Shown here: positions 8,149 to 15,353 of the stretch, in pieces
How the letters are laid out: each line of letters starts with the position of its first letter
Numbering within the stretch: position 1 is the stretch's first letter
Assembly: GCA_036279015.1 (NCBI GenBank)
Contig: DASUJY010000038.1
Location: 1 to 20,210, forward strand
From: DATEOR01 sp036279015
GTDB taxonomy: Bacteria > Actinomycetota > Thermoleophilia > Gaiellales > Gaiellaceae
Length of the DNA stretch: 20,210 nucleotides
Reading direction: 5' to 3'
Translations under genes and position numbers: made by a program
The notes under the pieces: model-generated
Told to the model about the DNA's origin: nothing
Database searches by the model: none
What the model saw: only the letters and a program-made list of their open reading frames with translations

Positions 8149-8920
8149 GCGAGCGGTACATCCCGGCGCGGCGCATCCCGATCGAGTCGTAGAGCGCAAG
8201 CGCCGCCGCGTTCTCGGGCCGGACGAAGAGGCAAACCGAGGGCGTACGCTCGAGCAGATATCGGCAGAGGTCGGAGAGCCCGCGCTTGCCGTAGCCCCGC
8301 CCTCGCACCGTTGGGTCGACCCAGACCTGCTGGAGCTGCACGGCGTGGTCGGTCCACGCCGAGGCCTCCGCCTTGAAGAGCACGGTCCCGTCCTCCTCCC
8401 AGAGCCAGCTCCTTCCCTCGTCGACCTGCGTCTTCGTGCGCCACTCGAAGAGGGCCGGGTCGCGCGTGTAGGCGTCTATCCCGACCTCCTCGTAGAAGGC
8501 CGCCGCCGAGGTGCGGATGAGGAGCTCGAGGTCGTCGGACGTTGCGGGGCGAAGGGCGCTTTCACCGGGCTCGGGCGGCTCGTCGAGTACGTAGACGGGC
8601 TGCCCCGGCCGGTCCTCGCGAACCTCGGGGAGGCCGTCGTGCGCCGCCTCCCAAAGCTCGGTGACCGCCCGCTCCTCCCCGATCAGCATGCGGGGGCGCG
8701 CGCGGGCCGCGAGCCTGGCGAAGGCTTCCGAGCCCCTTCCGGATGGGACGACGTTTGCGCCGACGTGGCAGACGGCGACGAGCTCGCCCGCCTCCCGCAG
8801 GGCGGCGAAACGGCCGAGCCCGCGCCGGGCGACGTCCTCGAGAAAGACCCGCTCGATCGGCTCGCGCGCGCAGAAGTCGAGGATCTCCGCGAGCGACGGC
8901 CGCTTCACCAGTCGCGGCAT
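8135..8920 (-). CDS. GNAT-family N-acetyltransferase with N-terminal DUF4081 domain
   Basis: The 261-aa protein has two parts. Residues about 1-110 match the DUF4081 type of actinobacterial N-terminal domain (LVAVCHVGANVVPSG, PRMLIGEERAVTELWE). Residues about 122-261 are a GNAT fold with the acetyl-CoA pyrophosphate-binding loop VDPTVRGRGYGKRG (201-214, the R/Q-x-x-G-x-G/A signature) and a typical end, NAAALALYDSIGMRRAGMYRSLIF. It should acetylate an amine using acetyl-CoA in the cytosol; the substrate is unknown. The ATG at 8920 has no Shine-Dalgarno site, but TATCGT lies 8 bases upstream, which suggests a near-leaderless transcript. It is divergent from deoD (75 bases between) and converges with the SSI-like gene. 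Confidence 0.88.
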   Translation of the reverse strand: MPRLVKRPSLAEILDFCAREPIERVFLEDVARRGLGRFAALREAGELVAVCHVGANVVPSGRGSEAFARLAARARPRMLIGEERAVTELWEAAHDGLPEVREDRPGQPVYVLDEPPEPGESALRPATSDDLELLIRTSAAAFYEEVGIDAYTRDPALFEWRTKTQVDEGRSWLWEEDGTVLFKAEASAWTDHAVQLQQVWVDPTVRGRGYGKRGLSDLCRYLLERTPSVCLFVRPENAAALALYDSIGMRRAGMYRSLIFA

Positions 8921-8928
8921 GGGCAGGG

Positions 8929-8934
8929 ACGATA
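8929..8934 (-). promoter_or_regulatory. -10-like element of the GNAT gene
   Basis: On the minus strand TATCGT (TAnnnT) ends 8 bases before the ATG at 8920, predicting a leader of one or two bases. No Shine-Dalgarno site is present. No -35 box is visible. Confidence 0.4.
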
Positions 8935-8983
8935 CGCCCGCACCGCTCCGCGCGTCTCGTCACACGGGGGCGGGAGAGCGGGT

Positions 8984-8989
8984 TAGGCT
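8984..8989 (+). promoter_or_regulatory. -10-like element of a likely leaderless deoD promoter
   Basis: TAGGCT (TAnnnT) is followed by exactly six bases and then the GTG of deoD at 8996, the same spacing as at tilS. There is no Shine-Dalgarno site next to the GTG. The -35 position holds no recognisable box. Confidence 0.45.
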
Positions 8990-8995
8990 CCGCGC

Positions 8996-9709
8996 GTGCC
9001 GATCCACGTTCGCGCCGAGCCCGGAGACTACGCGGAGGCCTGTCTCGTTCCCGGCGATCCGCTCCGCGCCAAGTACATCGCCGAGAACTTCCTCGAAGGC
9101 GCCGAGCAGCGCAACTGGGAGCGGGGCATGCTCGGCTACACGGGGACATTCGAGGGCAAGCCCGTCTCCGTGCAGGCGACCGGCATGGGCTGCCCGTCGG
9201 CCGCGATCGTGATCGAGGAGCTCGTCCAGCTCGGCGTCCAGCGCATCCTCCGGATCGGGACCTGCGGCGGCCTGCAACCGGACCTCAAACTTGGCGACCT
9301 GATCGTCGCGCTCTCAGCCGTGCCGCAGGACGCGACCGCGCTCCACTACCTCGGCGGCGAGCCGCACGTGCCGACGGCCGACTGGGAGCTCGTCCACGCC
9401 GCGGTGCACGCCGCGAAGGAGCTGGAAAAGCCCGTGCGGGTCGGCCCGATCGTCTCGAGCGACATCTTCTACGACCCCGACCCCGAGCGCGCCCAGCGCT
9501 GGTCGGATCGGGGCATCCTCGCCGTCGAGATGGAGGCGGCGGTCCTCTTCACGCTCGGAGCGCTGCGGAAGATCAAGACCGGTTGCCTGCTGACCGTGAG
9601 CGACGTCGTCGTCGAGGGCGAGTTCGTCCGCATCACCGACGAGGAGATGAAGGCGGCGGTCGACCAGATGACCGAGCTCGCGCTCGACACGGTGACCGCG
9701 GGTCACTAG
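8996..9709 (+). CDS. deoD: DeoD-type purine nucleoside phosphorylase
   Basis: This 237-aa enzyme splits purine (deoxy)ribonucleosides with phosphate into base and (deoxy)ribose-1-phosphate in the cytosol; the family is hexameric. It matches E. coli DeoD closely in layout: His4, PGDPLRAKYIAENFL (19-33, with phosphate-binding Gly/Arg), RGMLG (43-47), GTCGG (about 88-92), the EMEA nucleoside-binding motif (178-181) and the catalytic Asp203 in TVSD. The Asp, rather than Asn, favours purine over uridine substrates. The GTG start at 8996 gives the normal N-terminus. The stop (TAG, 9707-9709) shares its last base with the GTG of the next gene, so the two are coupled. Together with hpt it would support purine salvage. 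Confidence 0.92.
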   Translation: MPIHVRAEPGDYAEACLVPGDPLRAKYIAENFLEGAEQRNWERGMLGYTGTFEGKPVSVQATGMGCPSAAIVIEELVQLGVQRILRIGTCGGLQPDLKLGDLIVALSAVPQDATALHYLGGEPHVPTADWELVHAAVHAAKELEKPVRVGPIVSSDIFYDPDPERAQRWSDRGILAVEMEAAVLFTLGALRKIKTGCLLTVSDVVVEGEFVRITDEEMKAAVDQMTELALDTVTAGH

Positions 9710-10632
9710 TGGCTCGAGACCGGGTCGTCTTCCTCGTCAACCCGGCCTCTGCGAACGGCTCCACCGGACGCGCCTGGCCCGAGCTGGCGCACCGCGCCGC
9801 CGCCGCCGGGCTCGAGGGCGAAACGCTCACGAGCGACGGCCCCGGGGGAATCGTGCGCGTCGCGGAGCGGGCCGCGGGCCTCGGCGCCGAGCGCGTTGTG
9901 GTAGTGGGCGGCGACGGCTCGGTCAACGAGGCGGCGAGCGGCCTTCTCGCTGCCGGCGCGGGCCGGGAGGTCGAGCTCGCCGTCATCCCGCGGGGAACCG
10001 GCACCGACTTCATCCGGACGTTCGGGATCCCGAAGAAGCTCGACGATGCGATCGCCGTCGCTCGCGACGGAAAGGCGCGCGAGATCGACGCCGGGCGCGT
10101 GTGCTACCGCGCATGGGACGGCTCGCAAGGCAGCGCCCACTTCGTCAACGTCGCGAGCGCGGGGATGAGCGGCGCCGTCGCGATGCGCGCCAACTCCTCG
10201 TCGAAGGCCCTCGGCGGCAAGGCCTCCTTCCTGTGGGCGACGCTCGCCGTGTTCGCACGCTGGACGAACTCGGAGGTCGCGGTCGACGTCGACGACGTCC
10301 ACCGCGAAGGGAGGATGCTCGACGTGATCGTCGCCAACTGCGAGTGGCTCGGAGGGGGAATGCATATGACTCCGAAGGCCGAGCCGGACGACGGCCTCTT
10401 CGACGTCCTCCTGATCGGGGACATCACGAAGCGGGATCTCGTGCAGACGCTTCCGAAGATCTACCGCGGAACGCACCTTCCCCACCCGAAAGCGGAGGAG
10501 ATCCGCGGGCACACCGTCCGCGTCGATGCGCCCACGGCGCTTCCGGTCGAGCTCGACGGCGAGCAGCCGGGCACGACGCCGGCGACCTTCGAGGTGCTCC
10601 CGCGCGCGCTCCGGCTCGTCGTGCCGGTCTAG
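9709..10632 (+). CDS. Diacylglycerol kinase family lipid kinase (YegS/DgkB-like)
   Basis: From the GTG at 9709 the protein is 307 aa. It has the DAGK catalytic marks VFLVNPASANG (7-17), GGDGSVNE (67-74), IPRGTGTDF (93-101) and a C-terminal lobe ending DGE...FEVLPRALRLVVP. Family members phosphorylate diacylglycerol or related lipids with ATP at the inner membrane face, often recycling diacylglycerol to phosphatidate. The frame is open far upstream, but that part is out of frame with deoD and antisense to the GNAT gene. The GTG at 9709 overlaps the deoD stop by one base (TAGTG), leaving no better start. It ends 6 bases from the convergent Lys-rich gene. The exact lipid substrate cannot be told from sequence. 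Confidence 0.9.
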   Translation: MARDRVVFLVNPASANGSTGRAWPELAHRAAAAGLEGETLTSDGPGGIVRVAERAAGLGAERVVVVGGDGSVNEAASGLLAAGAGREVELAVIPRGTGTDFIRTFGIPKKLDDAIAVARDGKAREIDAGRVCYRAWDGSQGSAHFVNVASAGMSGAVAMRANSSSKALGGKASFLWATLAVFARWTNSEVAVDVDDVHREGRMLDVIVANCEWLGGGMHMTPKAEPDDGLFDVLLIGDITKRDLVQTLPKIYRGTHLPHPKAEEIRGHTVRVDAPTALPVELDGEQPGTTPATFEVLPRALRLVVPV

Positions 10633-10638
10633 ATCGGA

Positions 10639-11070
10639 TCAGGAGGCGCTCGAGCCGCGGCCCGGGCCGCCGCCGATCGCGCGGCCGGGAGGCGGAGAGG
10701 GCGCCTTCTCGGCGTCCTTCTTGACAATTGCGCGCTTCTTCGCGCTCGGGGCCTTCTTCGTCTCCGACTTCTTCGCCGTCGACGTGGGAGTCGTCTTCGG
10801 ATCGCTCCCCTCGAGCTTCGCCAGCCGGCGCTCGAGGCGCTCGATCTGCTTGCGCAGGTCCTTCAGCTCGTCGGCCGCGGCCAGACCCATCTGCGCCAGC
10901 ATCCCCTTCGCCCCCTGGTCGATCTTGCCCTTGGCGGACGTCGCCCGGCCGAGCGCGTCGGTCACGCGCGGGTTCTTGCCCAGCTCGTCCACGAGCCGCG
11001 TGACCGCCTCCTCACCGCGCCCCGCCAGCCGGTTCATCATCCCGCCGTTGCCTTCTTTCTTCTCCGCCAT
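10639..11070 (-). CDS. Lys-rich coiled-coil protein, hypothetical
   Basis: The 143-aa protein lacks a signal peptide. Residues about 1-70 are helical and charged with Gly/Met-rich start (GGMMNRLAGRGEEAVTRL). Residues about 66-90 form a strong amphipathic coiled coil (DELKDLRKQIERLERRLAKL). The C-terminal third is a Lys/Ala/Pro/Ser tail with KKxxTKKAPSAKKRA-like runs, then a Gly-rich end, recalling histone-H1-like or phasin-like tails. That suggests binding to an acidic partner such as DNA or a polymer, but no family is recognised. The ATG at 11070 follows GGAGGG by 5 bases, a strong ribosome-binding site. It lies downstream of the DUF4349 gene on the same strand, 50 bases away, and probably has its own promoter. 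Confidence 0.82.
   Translation of the reverse strand: MAEKKEGNGGMMNRLAGRGEEAVTRLVDELGKNPRVTDALGRATSAKGKIDQGAKGMLAQMGLAAADELKDLRKQIERLERRLAKLEGSDPKTTPTSTAKKSETKKAPSAKKRAIVKKDAEKAPSPPPGRAIGGGPGRGSSAS
10657..10670. repeat. 14-bp perfect palindrome near convergent gene ends
   Basis: GCGGCCCGGGCCGC is perfectly self-complementary and lies inside the last codons of the Lys-rich gene, 25 bases past the lipid-kinase stop. As RNA it could fold as a 5-bp stem with a 4-base loop and may help end lipid-kinase transcripts. No T tract follows. Such runs also occur by chance in GC-rich DNA. Confidence 0.3.
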
Positions 11071-11093
11071 CGGTCCCTCCGTGTGGTTTCGGG

Positions 11094-11110
11094 GGGACCT
11101 TACCCGTCCC
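11094..11110 (-). promoter_or_regulatory. TAAGGT -10-like element within a hairpin upstream of the Lys-rich gene
   Basis: On the minus strand TAAGGT (positions 11097-11102) fits TAnnnT and would give a leader of about 20 bases containing the GGAGGG ribosome-binding site. The element is in the loop region of a GGGAC/GTCCC inverted repeat (stem 5, loop 7) just past the DUF4349 stop. The same sequence could therefore serve as the end of one transcript and the start of the next; both roles are inferred. Confidence 0.35.
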
Positions 11111-11120
11111 GGGGGGGAAG

Positions 11121-12002
11121 CTACGCGTGAGCCAGGCGCTTCCTGAGCGCGCGGGCGACCAGGAGGCCGAGGCCGAGCAGGACGAAGACGGGCGCGAGCA
11201 CCGCGAGCCCGACGAAGATCCAGCCGACGACGGCGAGAAACGCGGACCCGGCAGTCGCCCAGGTATCGACGATGCTGAAGCCGCCGTCATTCGGCGGCAC
11301 GACGCCGAGCTCGTGCAGGCTGACCGAGATGGTCGCGTACGCGACCTGATCCTCCAGGTACTGGAGCCGTCCGCGGGCCTGCTCGAGGTCGAGCTGCACC
11401 TGCGCGAGCTGAGACTGGACGGCGAGTGCAGCCGGCACGTCGTCGGCCCGCTGCAAGAGCTCGAGAAGCTGCGCCTCGACGGCCTGCAGCTGGCGCTCGC
11501 GAGCGCGCAGGTCGACGAACTGCTGCGAGACGTCCTCGCCGCTCTCGTCGAGTGCCTCGACCTTTCCGAGCTCACGGAGCCTCGACCTGGCGTCGTCGTA
11601 GCTCGAGGCGGGCACGCGCAGTACGAGCGTGCCTTCGACGAGTCGCCGCTCGCTTCCCTGCGAGGCGCTCGAGTCGACGACGAAGCCGCCGAGCGAGGTC
11701 GCGACCCTCGCCGCCTCGTCGGCCTTGTCCTCGAAGCTTCCGTGCTGGATGCCGAGCCGAAGCGACGCCGTCTTGACGATCTGCGGGCCGACGCGGGGGA
11801 CCGAGGAGGCAACGGCGGCGCCACCGCGCCCTTTGCCCGCCGCTTCCGACTCCGGACCGGAGTCGCCGGCGGCCGCTCCGACTTCGGATCCACCCCCTCC
11901 GCCGGTCTCGCCGGCTGCAGCGCCGTTCGAGTCGCCGCCCGAGTTGCAGGCGGCGGCGGTGAGCACGAGTACCACGGGGACGAGCAGGCAGAGCTTTCTC
12001 AT
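11121..12002 (-). CDS. DUF4349-type membrane lipoprotein
   Basis: The 293-aa protein starts with a lipoprotein leader ending TAAAC (Cys19), then a Gly/Ala/Ser/Glu-rich linker (about 20-65). The DUF4349 domain follows: QIVKTASLRLGI, FVVDSSAS, LVEGTLVLRVPASSYDDARSRL, EALDESGEDVSQQFVDLRARERQLQAVE. Residues about 160-215 form a long coiled coil, and a C-terminal transmembrane helix (about 255-283) ends in a basic tail (RALRKRLAHA). It is thus tethered at both ends, facing outward. The family's function is not established. I use the ATG at 12002 because AAGGAG lies six bases upstream and the lipobox follows; the frame is open 22 codons further up without such support. Confidence 0.87.
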   Translation of the reverse strand: MRKLCLLVPVVLVLTAAACNSGGDSNGAAAGETGGGGGSEVGAAAGDSGPESEAAGKGRGGAAVASSVPRVGPQIVKTASLRLGIQHGSFEDKADEAARVATSLGGFVVDSSASQGSERRLVEGTLVLRVPASSYDDARSRLRELGKVEALDESGEDVSQQFVDLRARERQLQAVEAQLLELLQRADDVPAALAVQSQLAQVQLDLEQARGRLQYLEDQVAYATISVSLHELGVVPPNDGGFSIVDTWATAGSAFLAVVGWIFVGLAVLAPVFVLLGLGLLVARALRKRLAHA

Positions 12003-12066
12003 CGCTTTCTCCTTGGCTCCATGTCGCTTGCTCGGACACGAGGAAGCCTGAGAAAGTTCCCCGCCC

Positions 12067-12489
12067 ATGGACGGCTACCGCTTCTCGATCGACGTGCGCG
12101 TTCGCTTCAGCGAGACCGACGCGCAGGGGATCGCGAACAACGCCGTCTACCTCAACTGGTTCGAGGTCGCGCGCGTCAGCTACCTCGCGCGCTTCCCCGG
12201 CGGCTACCGCGGGCTGATCGAGCAGGGAGTCGAGGCGCTCACGATCGAGGCCCACGTTCGCTACGCGGCTCCGTGCGTCTTCGACGACGAGCTTCGAATC
12301 CACACGCGCATCACGCACCTGCGTGGCGCGCGCTTCCACTTCGAGTACGTCGTCGAGCGGACGAACGACCCGGCGGCGAAGATCGCCGAGGGGTGGACCG
12401 GCCACGCTTGCGTCGATGCGGCGACGCTCCGGCCGACGCGGATGCCCGCCTGGCTGGCGGAAGGCATCGCGGCTGTCGAAGAGGACTAG
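12067..12489 (+). CDS. Hotdog-fold acyl-CoA thioesterase (YbgC/FadM-like)
   Basis: This 140-aa single-domain protein has the 4HBT hotdog signature VRFSETDAQGIANNAVYLNWFEVAR (Asp18 catalytic, with the NN-x-x-Y-L segment), then EAHVRYAAPCVFDDELRIHTRI and a typical FEYVVER strand. Such enzymes hydrolyse acyl-CoA thioesters in the cytosol; the acyl chain cannot be told. It is divergent from the DUF4349 gene with 64 bases between, and its TAG overlaps the stop of the convergent VanW gene by four bases (CTAG). No strong ribosome-binding site precedes the ATG. Confidence 0.88.
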   Translation: MDGYRFSIDVRVRFSETDAQGIANNAVYLNWFEVARVSYLARFPGGYRGLIEQGVEALTIEAHVRYAAPCVFDDELRIHTRITHLRGARFHFEYVVERTNDPAAKIAEGWTGHACVDAATLRPTRMPAWLAEGIAAVEED

Positions 12490-14405
12490 TGGTCCTTGCC
12501 GGTGGTCGTGCCGCTGCCCGTGGTCGTTCCCGTCGTCGTGCCGGTGTGGCCCGCCTTCGTCGTCGTTGATTCGACAGGCTGGGCCTTCGTCCCCACCCGC
12601 ACGACCTTCGCCTCGGCCACGTAGTTCGAGTACCAGGTGGTGTCGAAGAGGAGCTTGCCCTTGGCGTCGTAGACGAGCCTCCGCACCGAGACCGAACGCG
12701 AAGGCTGGCCGGCCTCCTCGACGACCTTCTGGCCGACGTAGAGATGGGGATCGGAGACGTGCTCGACCGGCGGACGGCCGGTCTTGCGGAGCGGCGAGGT
12801 CTGGGTCTCGACCCGGCGGTGGAGCGGTGTGCCGAAGAGACGGACGCTGAGCGAGGAGGAGCCCACGATCGTCCTCAGCAGGAGCCAGTGGTCGGAGTCG
12901 TTCTGGAAGGTGAGATCGGTGTCGGGGTAGTTGACCGTCGCGTCTCGGCCGAGCGGGTAGTGATCGATGTAGAGCGCGTGGTTCGTGCGCGAGGTGATCG
13001 GGAGCCCTGCCTCGAAGGCCGCGTTGAACACCGTCGTCGAAACTTGGCAGACGCCCCCGCCCAGTCCGGTCTCGAGCTCGCCGTTGATGATGACCGGCGC
13101 CTCGAGGAAGCCCTGCGCGGCGTTCCGCTCCCCGGTCGTCTTGTTGAAGGAGAAGGTCGAGTGCGGCGCGATCAGATGCCTGTCGATCAGGCGCGCGACA
13201 AGCTGGACGTTGTGGATCCTGTTCGCATCGCCGCCGTAGAACGTCGTGTAGCGGCCGACGAGGCCGGTGATGCCGAGCGCCTTGGCTCGCTCCGTCGAGA
13301 GCTTCGGCTTCGCCCGCACGACAACGAGGCCGGCCTCGCGCCCGACAGGTTTCGAGGCGGCGGTCAGAAGCGCCCGCTCGGAGGCGGCCACGTCGAGCTT
13401 TCGTCCGTCCCGCGAGCGGATGAGATGCGACTCGCCGCTCTCGTCGACGCTGAAGTCGACCTCCCGCGGCTCGCGCCAGACGGCGCGGCCGAGGTCGGCG
13501 AAGTACTTCTCGGCGGCGGGGCCGCCGATCGAGAGCCGACTCTGCCCGTCGTGCGGAAGCTCGAGGAAGGAGGCCATCTGCTCCGGGCTGACCGAGAGAC
13601 GGACGTGCTTGTAGGCGATGGTGACCGGGGCGGAGAGGACAGTCCGCACCTGGCGCGCGACCGCCGCGAGCTCGGCAGTGCCGACCTCGGGCGGTGTCAT
13701 CTGCATCGGAAGCGGCACCGGCTCCCCCCGGTCGAGCGCCGCCAGTGCGGAGACCATCGCTGAGGCGGCCGCCTCAGCGCGCAGGCTCCGGCTCGCCTCT
13801 CCCGGGATGACGACCGGCTCGCCGTCTCGAAGGACGACGGCGGCCTCGCGTCCCTCGACCGCGACCTGCCGCTCGATCACACGTAGCTGGCGCCGGAGCG
13901 CCTCCTCGTCGGCCCTGGCGCTCGGCTCGACGTCGGCGCCGAAGAGGCGGAGGCGCAGACGCCTCAGTCCTCGCACCGGACGAGCCCCGTCGCCCCGCTC
14001 GAGCGCTGCCGCGACGGCTGCCTTCCAGTCGGCGCGCACCGCCAGCTGCGCCGGGGCGATCGACCACCTGCGGCCGGCGCCGGTGAAGACGACCGGCCGG
14101 GAGGCGAGCGCCTCTGCGCGGGCGGCAAGCTTCCGCTCAGCCTCCTGGGGGTCGAGCCCGCCGACGGCGAGGCCCGAAACGGTGACGCCCCCAGCGACGC
14201 GGTCCGGCGAGCCAGCGTAGGCGAGATCGAGGGCGAAGATCGCGAGCACGAGGAGGGCGAGCGCGGAGACGATCGCCTTCCAGCGGCGCTGGACCAGCGC
14301 AAGCGGCCCCCGCCGGACACGGGACTTCCGGCCCTGACGGACCGGACCGACGCCGGCCTCCGCGCGCATCGAAGGGCTCGACTCTACCAACCCGCTCCGG
14401 CCCAT
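12486..14405 (-). CDS. Membrane-anchored VanW/YoaR-type protein with PG-binding-like repeats
   Basis: The 639-aa protein has one transmembrane helix (about 43-63) after a basic N-terminus, so the bulk is outside the cell. Two related modules (about 65-190 and 195-340) resemble the YoaR-like putative peptidoglycan-binding domain (VAGGVTVSGLAVGGLDPQEAE at the start). The VanW domain follows (about 388-525), with the signature TFSFNKTTGERNAAQGF, then GGGVCQVSTTVFNAAFEAGLPI. A G5-like segment (about 555-606) and a Thr/Gly-rich tail (TGTTTGTTTGSGTTTG) end it. The role is probably in the cell envelope; VanW function is not established. The ATG at 14405 is 12 bases after the GH3 stop. A second start, ATG at 14369, has TAGAGT 11 bases upstream and is a real alternative. 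Confidence 0.9.
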   Translation of the reverse strand: MGRSGLVESSPSMRAEAGVGPVRQGRKSRVRRGPLALVQRRWKAIVSALALLVLAIFALDLAYAGSPDRVAGGVTVSGLAVGGLDPQEAERKLAARAEALASRPVVFTGAGRRWSIAPAQLAVRADWKAAVAAALERGDGARPVRGLRRLRLRLFGADVEPSARADEEALRRQLRVIERQVAVEGREAAVVLRDGEPVVIPGEASRSLRAEAAASAMVSALAALDRGEPVPLPMQMTPPEVGTAELAAVARQVRTVLSAPVTIAYKHVRLSVSPEQMASFLELPHDGQSRLSIGGPAAEKYFADLGRAVWREPREVDFSVDESGESHLIRSRDGRKLDVAASERALLTAASKPVGREAGLVVVRAKPKLSTERAKALGITGLVGRYTTFYGGDANRIHNVQLVARLIDRHLIAPHSTFSFNKTTGERNAAQGFLEAPVIINGELETGLGGGVCQVSTTVFNAAFEAGLPITSRTNHALYIDHYPLGRDATVNYPDTDLTFQNDSDHWLLLRTIVGSSSLSVRLFGTPLHRRVETQTSPLRKTGRPPVEHVSDPHLYVGQKVVEEAGQPSRSVSVRRLVYDAKGKLLFDTTWYSNYVAEAKVVRVGTKAQPVESTTTKAGHTGTTTGTTTGSGTTTGKDH

Positions 14406-14417
14406 TCGACGCCTGCG

Positions 14418-15332
14418 TCAGGGCAGCGCGGGGAGGCCGCGGGAACGGCGAAAGGCGAGGACTCGCTCGACGTGCTCGTCGAGCAGGCCCCGCCGGGCGA
14501 GCGGAACGAGCGCGCGCACGACCCGGGCTGCATCGGGGCCGTTCGTGAGGAGGACGAGATCGGCGCCGGCCAGGACCGCGCGACGCGCAGCGCGGACCGC
14601 CCACTCGCTTCCGAAGACCGAGACGGAGTCGGTGATCGCCACGCCGTCGAAGCCCTCACGCCGCAGCAGCAGGTAGGCGGCCGGGCTGAATGACGCCCGT
14701 CGCGAGGCACCGAAGCGGTTGTAGAAGGCGTGGCCGACCATGACGCACGACACTCCAGCGCGGATCGCCCGCCGGAACGCCTCCAGCTGGGCGGGCGGGA
14801 GGCCGGCGTGGACATGAGGCGATTCGTCGGTGGAGAGCGCTGCCGCTCCGAGCCCGGGGAAGTGCTTGGCGCAGGCCGCCGTTCCCCCGACCGCGAGCCC
14901 GCGTGCGAAGGCGATCCCGTATGCGGGCGCGGAGAACTGCCGCGAGCCGAGCGGGCCGTCTGCGAGATCGAGCACGGGCGCCAGGTCGACGTCGACGCCT
15001 GCCGTTCCGAGCGCGCGTCCGGTCGCCCGGCCGGCGGCGAAAGCCTGGCCGCGGCTCCCGATCGACGCAGCGGGCAGCGAAGGCGGGAGGTCGTCGAAGC
15101 TGCTCGCGCTCCCTCCCTCCTGGTCGGCGAAAACGAGCGCACGCCGGGGGCGCGGCTCGTTTCTGCTCCAGGTCTGCACGAGCACTCCGGCCACGCCTCG
15201 CGGCGCCGGCAGCCCCGAGACGACGACGAGCGCCGCCTTCTGCCGCGGCGACAGGCCGTCCACCGCAGTTGGCTGCGGTGTCCCGCCGGAGGCGAGCGCG
15301 AGGACGGCCTGGAAGAGCGCAGCTAGACCCAA
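14418..15332 (-). CDS. Glycoside hydrolase family 3 N-terminal-type protein (NagZ-related)
   Basis: This 304-aa protein is a GH3 TIM barrel: VFADQEGG (67-74), DLAPVLDL (116-123), KHFPG (156-160) and AITDS, where Asp235 is the expected nucleophile. Members usually remove beta-N-acetylglucosamine or glucose residues, and NagZ-like ones recycle peptidoglycan. In NagZ the next motif is HG...DSH with a catalytic Asp-His pair; here it is LGAAALSTDESPHV, with Leu replacing His in KHFPGHG and an Asp169...His173 pair spaced differently. The enzyme may thus use another acid/base or be altered in activity. A short hydrophobic start suggests export, though a clear signal peptide is missing. The start is TTG at 15332. 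It sits directly upstream of the VanW gene, so wall remodelling is likely. Confidence 0.87.
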   Translation of the reverse strand: MGLAALFQAVLALASGGTPQPTAVDGLSPRQKAALVVVSGLPAPRGVAGVLVQTWSRNEPRPRRALVFADQEGGSASSFDDLPPSLPAASIGSRGQAFAAGRATGRALGTAGVDVDLAPVLDLADGPLGSRQFSAPAYGIAFARGLAVGGTAACAKHFPGLGAAALSTDESPHVHAGLPPAQLEAFRRAIRAGVSCVMVGHAFYNRFGASRRASFSPAAYLLLRREGFDGVAITDSVSVFGSEWAVRAARRAVLAGADLVLLTNGPDAARVVRALVPLARRGLLDEHVERVLAFRRSRGLPALP

Positions 15333-15340
15333 GCGGGACT

Positions 15341-15347
15341 TAGACTA
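15341..15347. promoter_or_regulatory. Overlapping divergent -10-like elements (GH3 / acyl-CoA dehydrogenase)
   Basis: TAGACTA lies in the 21-base gap between divergent starts. Plus strand: TAGACT ends 7 bases before the GTG at 15354. Minus strand: TAGTCT ends 9 bases before the TTG at 15332. Both fit TAnnnT and predict transcripts starting within 0-3 bases of each start codon. No -35 boxes are visible. Confidence 0.45.
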
Positions 15348-15353
15348 GTCGGC

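Noticed and set aside
11127..12569. A long plus-strand frame across the DUF4349 and thioesterase genes
   Set aside because: It is in another frame than the thioesterase, is antisense to DUF4349 and shows no domain.
12486..14405. VanW as a sign of vancomycin resistance
   Set aside because: VanW-domain proteins are common outside resistance clusters, and no VanA/B/H/X/Y/S/R-type gene is present.
14418..15332. Naming the GH3 gene nagZ
   Set aside because: The canonical KHFPGHG...DSH motif is altered, so specificity for muropeptides is not shown.
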